NCBI RefSeq assembly: GCF_000420705.1
Contig: NZ_ATVL01000007.1
Span: 124,001 to 188,000, forward strand
DNA: 64,000 nt
Reading direction: 5' to 3'
Origin: Hymenobacter norwichensis DSM 15439
GTDB lineage: Bacteria > Bacteroidota > Bacteroidia > Cytophagales > Hymenobacteraceae
Shown: piece after piece, positions 29,277 through 36,924 of the stretch
How positions within the stretch are numbered: the first letter of the stretch is position 1
How the letters are laid out: each line of letters opens with the position of its first letter
Translations under genes and position numbers: made by a program
The notes under the pieces: generated by a model
Seen by the model: the letters and a program-made list of their open reading frames with translations, nothing else
The model's database searches: none
Told to the model about the DNA's origin: nothing

Positions 29277-30338
29277 GTGCCTAATCCCTCCTCATCTCTT
29301 ACTGTTTTGCTTGGCCACCTGCCTACCGCAGGGCGGCTTATGCTGGTGCGGCTTTTGGAGGCGCAGGTAGGGGTGCGTGTAGTGAGCGCCAGCGAAAAGC
29401 CAGCCGAGTTGATAGCTACAGCGCGCCGGTTGCGCCCGGCTTTGCTGATAGTGAGTGATGCCCAGGTGCGTACGTTGGAGCTGCTGAGCCATTACCAAAC
29501 AACGCCGGTGCTGCTGTATTGCGAAAGTATCCCGTTGGCCGGTACCCTGCGCGAAACCAAGCGGTGGGGAGTGGTTGATTACATTTTGGCAGTGAGTAGC
29601 AGCACCGATTGGGCCGGCGAAGTATTGCGTAAAGTTCGCCTGCATCTGCCGCAGGCTACTACGCCTTCCTTGCAACCAGTCCGCTTACCGGAAGTACCTG
29701 GCTTACCTGGCGGCGTGGTTGTTATTGGGGGCTCCACGGGCGGGACGGCAGCGGTTGAAGAACTGGTGCGGGCCTTGCCAGCTACACTGGCCTGCGCCGT
29801 GGTAGTGGCCGTACACTTGCCGGGCTCCTTTCTCGATTCGTTTGTGAAGCGGCTAGCGCGGGTATCAGCGTTGCCGGTAGTGGCTGGCTGGCCTGGTACG
29901 CAGCTAGAGCCGGGCCTTATTGTAGTGGCACCGGGCGGGCACAACCTGCTGGTTCGGTCGGCGCTGAACAGCCCCTGGCAATCCTGGCAAACCGATTTCT
30001 CCTCGGAGTACAGTCCCTCTGGAGACCAGCCTTCCATTGATATTCTGATGCGCTCAGTGGCCCGCACCGTTGGCTGTAACGTGCTAGGAGTAATTCTCAC
30101 GGGGCTAGGCCGCGATGGTACGCTGGGGGCACAAGTCATTCGGCAGCACGGCGGTACCGTATTGGTGCAGGATGAAGCCTCTTCGATGGTTTTCTCGATG
30201 CCCAAGTCGGTAATCCAGGCAGGTTGGGCCGATACCGTACTGCCCCTGCGTGACCTGGCCAGTACCATTGTGCGCCATGTGGGCCGTTTCCGCTGTGTAA
30301 GCGTGTGTTCCACTGTCTCTGTATCCCGTTCCGTCTGA
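29277..30338 (+). CDS. cheB: CheB methylesterase with degenerate receiver
   Basis: A 353-residue protein. The C-terminal methylesterase domain has the full triad: Ser153 (GGSTGG), His180 (AVHLPGSF) and Asp280 (LTGLGRDGT). The N-terminal 120 residues have a receiver-like pattern but lack the acidic pair, and only SDAQ (Asp61) stands where the phosphoacceptor should be, so it is likely a pseudo-receiver. CheB normally demethylates or deamidates glutamates on receptors. The start is uncertain: GTG 29277 is used, and TTG 29262 or ATG 29340 are also possible. The stop is 2 bases before the cheA ATG. Confidence 0.88.
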   Translation: MPNPSSSLTVLLGHLPTAGRLMLVRLLEAQVGVRVVSASEKPAELIATARRLRPALLIVSDAQVRTLELLSHYQTTPVLLYCESIPLAGTLRETKRWGVVDYILAVSSSTDWAGEVLRKVRLHLPQATTPSLQPVRLPEVPGLPGGVVVIGGSTGGTAAVEELVRALPATLACAVVVAVHLPGSFLDSFVKRLARVSALPVVAGWPGTQLEPGLIVVAPGGHNLLVRSALNSPWQSWQTDFSSEYSPSGDQPSIDILMRSVARTVGCNVLGVILTGLGRDGTLGAQVIRQHGGTVLVQDEASSMVFSMPKSVIQAGWADTVLPLRDLASTIVRHVGRFRCVSVCSTVSVSRSV

Positions 30339-30340
30339 CT

Positions 30341-31969
30341 ATGAAATCACGCGAGCAGGAATACCGAGAGATTTTCATGTCGGAGGCGCTTGAGTACTAC
30401 GACGCCATGAGTCAGCACATCAGTGAGTTGGAGCGCAATCCGCAGGATCAGCCCTCACTTAATGAGCTGTTTCGGCTGATGCACAACCTCAAATCTAACT
30501 CGCGGGCCATGGGCTTCACGGAGATTGGTGAGGTGGCGCACCACATGGAAACCATCTTCGGTCTGATTCGGGAAAAGCAGCGCGACTTTGCGGGCAGCCT
30601 GTCCAAGGTGCTGTTTTCTGGAGTTGACACGCTGGGCACCATGATTCGGGCGGTAGGAGAAGAGATGCCTCTGCCCGACGTAACTACGCTCCTCGACAAC
30701 CTCGACCGGCTGGTGCGCGGCGAAGAGCCCGAATTAGCCGATGAGGAGCTGTCCGATGAGGATGCTACCCGCAAGCTGGAGCTATCAGACTTGGTGTATA
30801 TCCAGATTAAAAAACTGGACCACCTGCTGAACTTGGTAGGCGAGCTGATTATCGACCGAGACCGGATTCTAACGCTTAGTAAGGAACTCGGCAACACGGC
30901 GCTGCAAAACACAGCCGCGCACCTGTTCCGCATCACCGACGAGCTGCAATACTCGGTGATGGATGCGCGCCTCGTAAACGTGGGGTCGTTGCTCAACAAG
31001 TTTCCGCGGGTGGTGCGCGACGTAGCCACGGCCGAACAAAAGCAAGTGGAACTAACGCTGAGCGGCCAGGATATTCAGATTGACCGGAACATCTTGCAAA
31101 TCATCACCGATGCGCTGCTGCACCTGGTGCGGAACGCAGTGGCCCACGGCATCGAAACGCCCGATGAGCGGGTGAAGGCTGGTAAGGCTGCGGAAGGCCA
31201 GCTGCGTCTTTCGGCCCAAACTGAGCGCGACGATGTACTGATTCAGGTAATTGACGATGGCAAAGGCATCAACGTAGAGCAAGTGCGCCGTAAGGCGGTG
31301 GAGCGGGGCTTGGTAAGCAAGCAAAACGCCAAAAACCTCGACGACGATGCCGTGCGGGCCTTTTTATTTGAGCCCGGCTTCTCAATGGCCAAAGAAGTAA
31401 CTGAAATATCGGGCCGGGGCGTCGGGCTCGATGTGGTAAAGCTGGCCATCGATTCGTTGGGCGGCCAGTTACGCGTTGATTCCAAGCTGGGCGAAGGCAC
31501 CACCTTCACGCTGGTGCTGCCTACGTCCATTGCCGTGAAAGGTGCCCTGCTCTTTGAACTGGCCGAACGCAGCTACGCCATTCCGCTGATGCACACCGAT
31601 TCGGTGGTGTCGCTGATGCCAGAGCAGTTACATATTGTAGGCGGGGTGCTGATGGCCAGCATCCAGAGCGAAAATGTGCCCGTGGTTAGCTTAAAACGCC
31701 TTTTGTACGGCGAAGGGCCCATGCCGCCGGTCGTTCGGGCCGAGGTGCAGGGCCGCCACGATATCATCATCATTGACTACAACAACCGCAAGCTCGGGCT
31801 GATTGTCGACCGTTTTCTGCGTCAGCAGGATATTGTTATCAAACCCATGAGTAAGCCATTGGATACCATCGAGTTGTTTGGGGGCGTGACGCTGCTCGGC
31901 AGCGGGCAAGTTTGCCTAGTGCTCGACGTGCCCGCCCTGACTCGGCTGTTTCTTGCCCGGCGACCTTAA
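30341..31969 (+). CDS. cheA: CheA histidine kinase without P2 domain
   Basis: 542 residues. The P1 phosphotransfer domain carries the phospho-accepting His48 (LFRLMHNLKSNSRAMGF). A short acidic linker leads directly to the P3 dimerisation helices (DLVYIQIKKLDHLLNLVGEL), with no room for a P2 CheY-binding domain. The ATPase boxes are intact: LHLVRNAVAHGIETPDERV, IDDGKGIN, SGRGVGLDVV and GEGTTFTLVLP. A CheW-like P5 domain ends the protein. The ATG at 30341 follows the cheB stop by 2 bases, so translational coupling is likely. Confidence 0.95.
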   Translation: MKSREQEYREIFMSEALEYYDAMSQHISELERNPQDQPSLNELFRLMHNLKSNSRAMGFTEIGEVAHHMETIFGLIREKQRDFAGSLSKVLFSGVDTLGTMIRAVGEEMPLPDVTTLLDNLDRLVRGEEPELADEELSDEDATRKLELSDLVYIQIKKLDHLLNLVGELIIDRDRILTLSKELGNTALQNTAAHLFRITDELQYSVMDARLVNVGSLLNKFPRVVRDVATAEQKQVELTLSGQDIQIDRNILQIITDALLHLVRNAVAHGIETPDERVKAGKAAEGQLRLSAQTERDDVLIQVIDDGKGINVEQVRRKAVERGLVSKQNAKNLDDDAVRAFLFEPGFSMAKEVTEISGRGVGLDVVKLAIDSLGGQLRVDSKLGEGTTFTLVLPTSIAVKGALLFELAERSYAIPLMHTDSVVSLMPEQLHIVGGVLMASIQSENVPVVSLKRLLYGEGPMPPVVRAEVQGRHDIIIIDYNNRKLGLIVDRFLRQQDIVIKPMSKPLDTIELFGGVTLLGSGQVCLVLDVPALTRLFLARRP

Positions 31970-32035
31970 GATTTACGTACTGCCTAAGCCCGCGTGGTTG
32001 TTTCACCAAACGGGCCAATTAATAGAATAAAGTAT

Positions 32036-32668
32036 ATGGACTTGCACATGACGGAACTGGAGCGCGACGTAGTCCGCGAGATTCTGAACATAGGACTGGC
32101 CCGCGCCGCCGATTCTTTCGCGGTGATTGCCCAAGAAAAGGTGCTTCTGGAAGTGCCTAGCCTCGATTTGGTGCCGGGTATCGGTATCTTAGATCGGGTG
32201 CATGCCATTCAGGCCAACCACGTTCCGGTGCAGTCCGATATTCGCGGCGAGTTCAACGGCACTACGCTTATGTTCTTTTCCGGACAGCATATTCAGCGTT
32301 TGTCGAAGGTCTGCTTGCGCATGAACACACCCGCATCCACCCAAATCGACGAGATGCAGGAATCGTTGTTGCTGGAAATCAGTAACATCATCACTGGGGC
32401 CCTAGTCACGCAGTTGGCTAACATTCTGAAAGCCCAGATTTATGGGGCGCCCCCCATAGCCCCTCACGGCGACATAGCGTCTTCTCTACATAACCTGCTC
32501 ACTGAGCAGCCATTGGTGCAGCCGCTTATCTTCTCGGTTATCACCCAGTTTTCCGACAAGAATAATTCGGTGGAGCTACCCCTGATGCTGTTCTTCGACC
32601 GTCTCACTTTCGAGAAAATCCTCGAAATCATTCGCACTTACGATTTCCTGAACGGACAACCCTCATAA
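32036..32668 (+). CDS. cheC: CheC-like CheY phosphatase
   Basis: A 210-residue member of the CheC/CheX/FliY family, which hydrolyses CheY phosphate. It has the two paired active-site helices with E-x-x-N motifs: VREILNIGLARAADSF and LLLEISNIITGALVTQLANI. No CheD gene is adjacent. I preferred the start MDLHMTELERDVV at 32036 to the upstream frame start at 31994. It is the last gene of the chemosensory cluster. Confidence 0.87.
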   Translation: MDLHMTELERDVVREILNIGLARAADSFAVIAQEKVLLEVPSLDLVPGIGILDRVHAIQANHVPVQSDIRGEFNGTTLMFFSGQHIQRLSKVCLRMNTPASTQIDEMQESLLLEISNIITGALVTQLANILKAQIYGAPPIAPHGDIASSLHNLLTEQPLVQPLIFSVITQFSDKNNSVELPLMLFFDRLTFEKILEIIRTYDFLNGQPS

Positions 32669-32669
32669 C

Positions 32670-32772
32670 GGTGAGTTGGTGAGATAGTGAAATGGTGAGG
32701 TTGATGTTTGACCTGTACAAGTTGTGCAGTACCGAGCGTCAACCTCACCATTTCATTATCTCCCTAATCACC
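32670..32772. repeat. Imperfect inverted repeat with GGTGAG motifs
   Basis: Arms of about 35 bases (32670-32705 and 32738-32772) are complementary at most positions across a 32-base centre. The left arm holds three copies of GGTGAG. It fills the gap between cheC and the ureohydrolase gene. It could act as a terminator, but it has the look of a dispersed element. Confidence 0.75.
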
Positions 32773-32782
32773 AAACCACAAT

Positions 32783-33865
32783 ATGGCTACAGCCCTCGAT
32801 AAAAAATTAGCTGATTTCGACCCTAATGCCCTCGGCGACTCGCAGGGTGGGGTATACGGTTTGCCTTTCACCATAGACGAAGCCCAGGTGGTGATAGTGC
32901 CAGTGCCCTGGGAAGTAACTGTCTCGTACCGAGCTGGCACCGCCGATGGCCCCGAAGCTATTCGGGATGCGTCGTTGCAGGTGGACCTCTACGACCCCGA
33001 CCTGCCTGATGCCTGGCGCATGGGGTTGGCCATGGAAGAGGCTGATGATAAGGTAGCCAAGCTAAGCCATGATTTGCGGCCCCAGGCTGCTGCCTACATC
33101 GGGTGGCTAGAAGAAGGCCAGCCTACAGCAGACAGCGCCCAGCACGCCGCCGCCTTGCCAGCTATTACCAAGCAGGGCTTGGAATTGCTGAACTATCTCA
33201 AGCAGAAAACCGGCGCTTACCTCGATGCCGGCAAAGGCGTGGTGCTACTTGGCGGCGACCATAGCACTCCGCTTGGCTACCTGCACGCGCTGGCTGAGCG
33301 CCACGAGGAGTTCGGCATTCTGCAGATTGACGCGCACTGCGACCTGCGGCCCGCTTATGAGGGCTTCGAATATTCGCACGCTTCCATTATGTACAATGCC
33401 CTCAAGCTGCCCCAGGTGAAAAAGCTGGTGCAGGTGGGCATCCGCGACCTATGCCAGCAGGAAGCCGAAATGGTGGAGCACAGCCAGGGCCGAATTGCCA
33501 TGTTTCACAATCGGTTTCTGAGCGACGAACGGTTTGCCAAAAAGTCGTGGAAGAAGGTGTGCGGCAAAATTATTGCGCAGCTACCGCAAAAGGTGTACCT
33601 GAGCTTCGATATCGACGGGCTGGACCCCAAGCTTTGCCCTGGTACTGGTACGCCAGTGCCCGGTGGCCTGGAGTTTGAGGAAGCGCTGTACCTGATCCGT
33701 GCTGTGGTGCGCTCGGGCCGTACTATCATCGGCTGCGACCTGAACGAAGTAGCTCCTGGCGACACCGAATGGAACGCCATTGTGGGCGCGCGCCTGCTGT
33801 ACAGCATGGCCAATTGGATGGGCGTCTCGCAGGGCCGCTTAACTGAAAGAGGCGGCGAGAAGTAG
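32783..33865 (+). CDS. Agmatinase/arginase family ureohydrolase
   Basis: A 360-residue binuclear manganese ureohydrolase. Metal ligands are in LLGGDHSTPLG, QIDAHCDLRPAYEG and LSFDIDGLDPKLCPGTGTP. The family cleaves guanidino compounds (agmatine, arginine, formiminoglutamate) to urea or formamide. The closest general match is the agmatinase family typical of Bacteroidota, suggesting polyamine synthesis, but the substrate is not proven by sequence. The N-terminal 40 residues are longer than in E. coli SpeB. It starts 114 bases after cheC with a repeat element between, so cotranscription is unlikely. Confidence 0.88.
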   Translation: MATALDKKLADFDPNALGDSQGGVYGLPFTIDEAQVVIVPVPWEVTVSYRAGTADGPEAIRDASLQVDLYDPDLPDAWRMGLAMEEADDKVAKLSHDLRPQAAAYIGWLEEGQPTADSAQHAAALPAITKQGLELLNYLKQKTGAYLDAGKGVVLLGGDHSTPLGYLHALAERHEEFGILQIDAHCDLRPAYEGFEYSHASIMYNALKLPQVKKLVQVGIRDLCQQEAEMVEHSQGRIAMFHNRFLSDERFAKKSWKKVCGKIIAQLPQKVYLSFDIDGLDPKLCPGTGTPVPGGLEFEEALYLIRAVVRSGRTIIGCDLNEVAPGDTEWNAIVGARLLYSMANWMGVSQGRLTERGGEK

Positions 33866-33970
33866 GAATTGGTGGAGAAAGAACTGCGAAGTATAGACGA
33901 CAGGCTATCCTTTTTAGCTTGCCTGCGTACATTCCTCAACTTTCTCCCCAACCTAACTCTCTCCACACTT

Positions 33971-34306
33971 ATGGGATTCATCCTGAAATTTTTGCTTACG
34001 GCAGTCATCACCTACGTGCTGGCCGCGTTCCTGCCCGGTTCGCACATCGGCGGCTTCGGCGACGCTATCCTGCTGGTACTGGTGCTGGCCGTGCTTAATG
34101 CCGTACTTAAGCCAATTCTGAAGCTGCTCGGCTTGCCAATTACAGTGCTGACGCTGGGCTTATTCCTGCTGGTTATCAATGCGGCCATCGTCATGCTTGC
34201 TGATGCGTTGCTTTCGGGCTTTGCCGTTGATGGATTCCTGTCGGCCCTGTTGTTTAGCGTGGTGCTGTCTGTCGTTACCTCTATTATTGATGCGGTAGTA
34301 GACTAA
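33971..34306 (+). CDS. Small membrane protein, phage-holin-like family
   Basis: A 111-residue protein that is almost all hydrophobic, with four predicted membrane segments. It matches the widespread holin superfamily IV-like small membrane proteins: NAVLKPILKLLGLPITVLTL and LGLFLLVINAAIVMLADAL. In free-living bacteria this family is chromosomal and of unknown role. No phage genes are nearby. I chose the ATG at 33971 and rejected the upstream frame from 33869 as noncoding. Confidence 0.85.
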   Translation: MGFILKFLLTAVITYVLAAFLPGSHIGGFGDAILLVLVLAVLNAVLKPILKLLGLPITVLTLGLFLLVINAAIVMLADALLSGFAVDGFLSALLFSVVLSVVTSIIDAVVD

Positions 34307-34311
34307 CTTGC

Positions 34312-34376
34312 CACAATTCGTTTCATGAAAAGGGCCGACTACTTAGTAGCCGGCCCTTTTCATGAAACGAATTGTG
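34312..34376. terminator. 26-bp perfect hairpin between convergent genes
   Basis: The arms 34312-34337 and 34351-34376 are exactly complementary. After one mismatch the inner bases CTAC/GTAG also pair, so nearly the whole 65-base gap folds. It lies 5 bases after one stop codon and 4 bases before the other, so it likely ends both transcripts. Confidence 0.85.
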
Positions 34377-34380
34377 ATTC

Positions 34381-35274
34381 TTACTCTCCGGTAGCCTTAG
34401 TGGCGCGTTGCCGACGGTGGCGCCACGCCCGAACGGCCCATAGCACCAGCGCGCCACCAAGTAGCAAGGGCCAGGCCGTCACCAAACCTAGTACGAGGCC
34501 CGTGAGGAGTTGCCAACCATCGTAGAAAGCCTGCGTGAGGCGGCTGCCGAAAGATAGTACGGGCGCATCCGGCGTATTGAGCGGCAGTTCCTGGAAGTAA
34601 ATAAGTGTGATGGTGGAATAAGCCACCTGGTCATTGAGGGTTTTCAGGCGGCTTTCCGTCGATTCGATGTCGCCGCGCACTTCAGCCAGCTTTTCCTCGA
34701 TTTCCAGAATCTCCGATACTTTCTTGGCTTGGCCCAGTAAGGCTACGTAGCGCTGCTCTAGGGCCCGCTTGGTGCTCAGCCGCGCCGAAACGTCAGCATG
34801 TTCGGCCGTTACGTCGTCGGAGCCCAGTACCTTAGATTCCACCGTGCCAAGGCCGTTGAGGCTGCCAAGCAACGCCTGAAAGCGGCCCGGCACCACCCTG
34901 ATTTTCATCTGGTACCGCCATTCCCCATCCTCCCGCGTCTCCGATGCATCCGACACGTAGGCACCATAAGTGCGCGTCAGGCTATCCATCCGGGCGTTAG
35001 CGCGGAGTAGGTCGATTACTTTCACCCGCACCTCAGCGTGGTAGATAATCTTGCGAGTAGCAGCCGGGGCAGCCGAAGCGGTACTCGAAACGGGCTTATC
35101 CTGCGAAATGACCGCTTTGTCGTCTAGTGCTGGAGGGGCTTCTGGAGGAGGTGGAGGAGCGGCCATTTCGACGGCCTCCATTTCGTTTTGAGAAGCAGCT
35201 GATTTCTGTTCGTTACTGCTACAAGAGGCTAAGGCGAATAAGCCGGAAAGGATAATCCAGGCAGGATTTCTCAT
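34381..35274 (-). CDS. DUF4349 lipoprotein
   Basis: 297 residues with a lipoprotein signal (lipobox LASC, Cys18), a Pro-rich linker (APPPPPEAPP), then the DUF4349 region. That region has RKIIYHAEVRVKVIDLLRAN and a coiled coil (LEIEEKLAEVRGDIESTESR), followed by a C-terminal membrane span (about 262-285) and a basic end. Such proteins are anchored in the envelope. Their function is not known to me. Both a lipid anchor and a membrane span are present, which is typical of the family. Confidence 0.85.
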   Translation of the reverse strand: MRNPAWIILSGLFALASCSSNEQKSAASQNEMEAVEMAAPPPPPEAPPALDDKAVISQDKPVSSTASAAPAATRKIIYHAEVRVKVIDLLRANARMDSLTRTYGAYVSDASETREDGEWRYQMKIRVVPGRFQALLGSLNGLGTVESKVLGSDDVTAEHADVSARLSTKRALEQRYVALLGQAKKVSEILEIEEKLAEVRGDIESTESRLKTLNDQVAYSTITLIYFQELPLNTPDAPVLSFGSRLTQAFYDGWQLLTGLVLGLVTAWPLLLGGALVLWAVRAWRHRRQRATKATGE

Positions 35275-35401
35275 AAATCGAAGCGTAAAAGTGAATGGCC
35301 TCCTTCGCCCTAGCCTGCCGCACGTACCCTTAACGTACCCGGAAAGCCGGTTGTTATGCGGCCTAGCGTCTTCGCTTGGATTAATTTAACTTCAGCTATA
35401 T

Positions 35402-36691
35402 CTAGGGCATAGTAAACGATAGGTCGGCGCTGATGAGGTTGGCCGTCAGGCCAGTATCCTGGCGGTAGTAAGCGTAGCGCACATCCAACGCCTTGAATTG
35501 CGCCACGCGCCCCTTAAACGGCGTTTTGAAGCGCCCAATGCCATACACCGGTGAGTAGCGCAACCCCAGGCCCATTTTGTGAGCCGAGAAGGCAGCTAAG
35601 TCATAATCAGAGGTGAAATACGCATCCGTAGTGGAGTGTTGCAAATAGGGCGCGAAATAGTCGGCGGCGGTTTGGGTGTGGTAGCGGTAGAAGGGGTAGA
35701 GCACGAAAAACGGCGTCACTTTCACCGGGGTTTCCAACTCAAACGTGTGGGCCGTAATGCCGAAATTGTCGTTGTAGAACCGGTAGTAGCCGCGCACCTG
35801 CACTAAGTCGGTGGCGTAGTAAGTCAGGCGCAGACCTACCGGAAACTTATAGCGCTGGCGCGGTAGTACCTCGGCCTTGGCCGTGCCAAATGCGCCGCCG
35901 GTTTCCCGGAAATACACCCGCTGAAACGGTGTACTCAATAGCCCACGCTGGGCCACCAGCTCAGTGCTGACGGCCGCTTGCAGCCGCTGGGTCAGCACTT
36001 GCGCGTACACGATGTTCAGGTTGTAGCTCTGGCGCGTATCAAAGCCCGAGCCGTGCTCCTGCCCACCGCCGTAGCGCAGTTCTACTGGCAAAATCAGGGT
36101 AGCCTTATCGAAAAAGGCTTGCCCGGCTATGCTCAGCTCCCGGTTGCCATCCTTGGAAGCGTGGGCCCATGAGGCGGTTACGTTGACGGAGCTGTAGTCG
36201 TATTCCTTGGAAAAGCCGCCGCCCACGCCTACAATGGTGCGTTTGTCGGCCAGTTGGCGCGAAAGTCCCAGGTCCAAATGAAAACGGGTGTCGCTGGAGG
36301 AAGGCGAGGACAGCACCTGGTCGATTCGGTCGGTGGAAGCTGAGGCGTAGTAGTCCATGCCAAAGTTGGCCGATACGCGCGTCACCGAGTCGAGGGGCAC
36401 GTTCAGGATGATGGTCGGCGTGAGGTCGGTGAGGTGCTGGGTGCCCTGGCCGCCCTCCACGGCGCTGTGGTTGCCATCCTGCTCGTAGTAACTGGTTAGG
36501 ATGTTGACCTCGGTTTCGCCGTGGTTGCTGGGGTTGGAAGGGCTGGGCACCGTAGTAGCCGGGGCACCGTAGCCATCCACCCGGTTAGGCGTAGGCGTGG
36601 CTTGGGCCCAAACAAAAGCGGGCAGCAGGAGCAGAGTAGAAGTAAGAACGACGGACGAAAAAGAGCGCATACGCATGGGAATACTTAACAT
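35402..36691 (-). CDS. DUF3570 outer-membrane beta-barrel protein
   Basis: 429 residues with a signal peptide (cleavage near FVWAQ) and then alternating strands rich in Tyr and Phe, ending in DLSFTMP, as in outer-membrane barrels. NHGETEVNILTSYYEQDGNH and YRFYNDNFGITAHTFELETP match DUF3570. The start codon shares a base with the stop of the upstream DUF4266 gene (TAATG), which supports 36691, although later Met residues (6, 8) would give a more usual signal peptide. It is the last gene of the trx-apbE-DUF4266-DUF3570 operon. Confidence 0.85.
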   Translation of the reverse strand: MLSIPMRMRSFSSVVLTSTLLLLPAFVWAQATPTPNRVDGYGAPATTVPSPSNPSNHGETEVNILTSYYEQDGNHSAVEGGQGTQHLTDLTPTIILNVPLDSVTRVSANFGMDYYASASTDRIDQVLSSPSSSDTRFHLDLGLSRQLADKRTIVGVGGGFSKEYDYSSVNVTASWAHASKDGNRELSIAGQAFFDKATLILPVELRYGGGQEHGSGFDTRQSYNLNIVYAQVLTQRLQAAVSTELVAQRGLLSTPFQRVYFRETGGAFGTAKAEVLPRQRYKFPVGLRLTYYATDLVQVRGYYRFYNDNFGITAHTFELETPVKVTPFFVLYPFYRYHTQTAADYFAPYLQHSTTDAYFTSDYDLAAFSAHKMGLGLRYSPVYGIGRFKTPFKGRVAQFKALDVRYAYYRQDTGLTANLISADLSFTMP

Positions 36692-36924
36692 TAATTGCAG
36701 CCGCAGCCGCCGCCTACTTTGCCGCCATTGGCCCCGCCGGCTCCTTCGCGGTAGCTCTGGAAGTTGGTTTCGTACACCTCAATACGCTTGTTGGCCAGCT
36801 TCATGTCCTCGTCGTTGAGGTACACTTTCTGGTAAGCCGCCACCGATACGCAGCCGCTTAGGGCGTTGCTGCCTAGCAAAAGGCCGATGCCCAGCGCTAG
36901 CCGGATTATTCTAGATGATTTCAT
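36691..36924 (-). CDS. DUF4266 lipoprotein with Gly/Cys tail
   Basis: 77 residues. A lipobox (ALSGC, Cys25) predicts a mature lipoprotein of about 53 residues. The body holds KVYLNDEDMKLANKRIEVYE, typical of DUF4266, and the C-terminus is Gly-rich, ending GGKVGGGCGCN. The two terminal cysteines are striking next to a thioredoxin and an FMN transferase in the same operon. The gene overlaps apbE by 4 bases and the DUF3570 gene by 1 base, so all three are translationally coupled. Function unknown. Confidence 0.85.
   Translation of the reverse strand: MKSSRIIRLALGIGLLLGSNALSGCVSVAAYQKVYLNDEDMKLANKRIEVYETNFQSYREGAGGANGGKVGGGCGCN

Noticed and set aside
32670-32772. GGTGAG repeat as a CRISPR array
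   Set aside because: Units are short, uneven and arranged as inverted arms without spacers of constant length, and there are no cas genes.
33971-34306. Holin-like protein as evidence of a prophage
   Set aside because: The family is common on chromosomes, and no other phage gene is present.
36691-36924. DUF4266 gene as a ribosomally made peptide precursor
   Set aside because: It has a standard lipobox and a conserved-looking body, and no leader peptidase or cyclisation enzyme is nearby. Only the Gly/Cys tail is suggestive.
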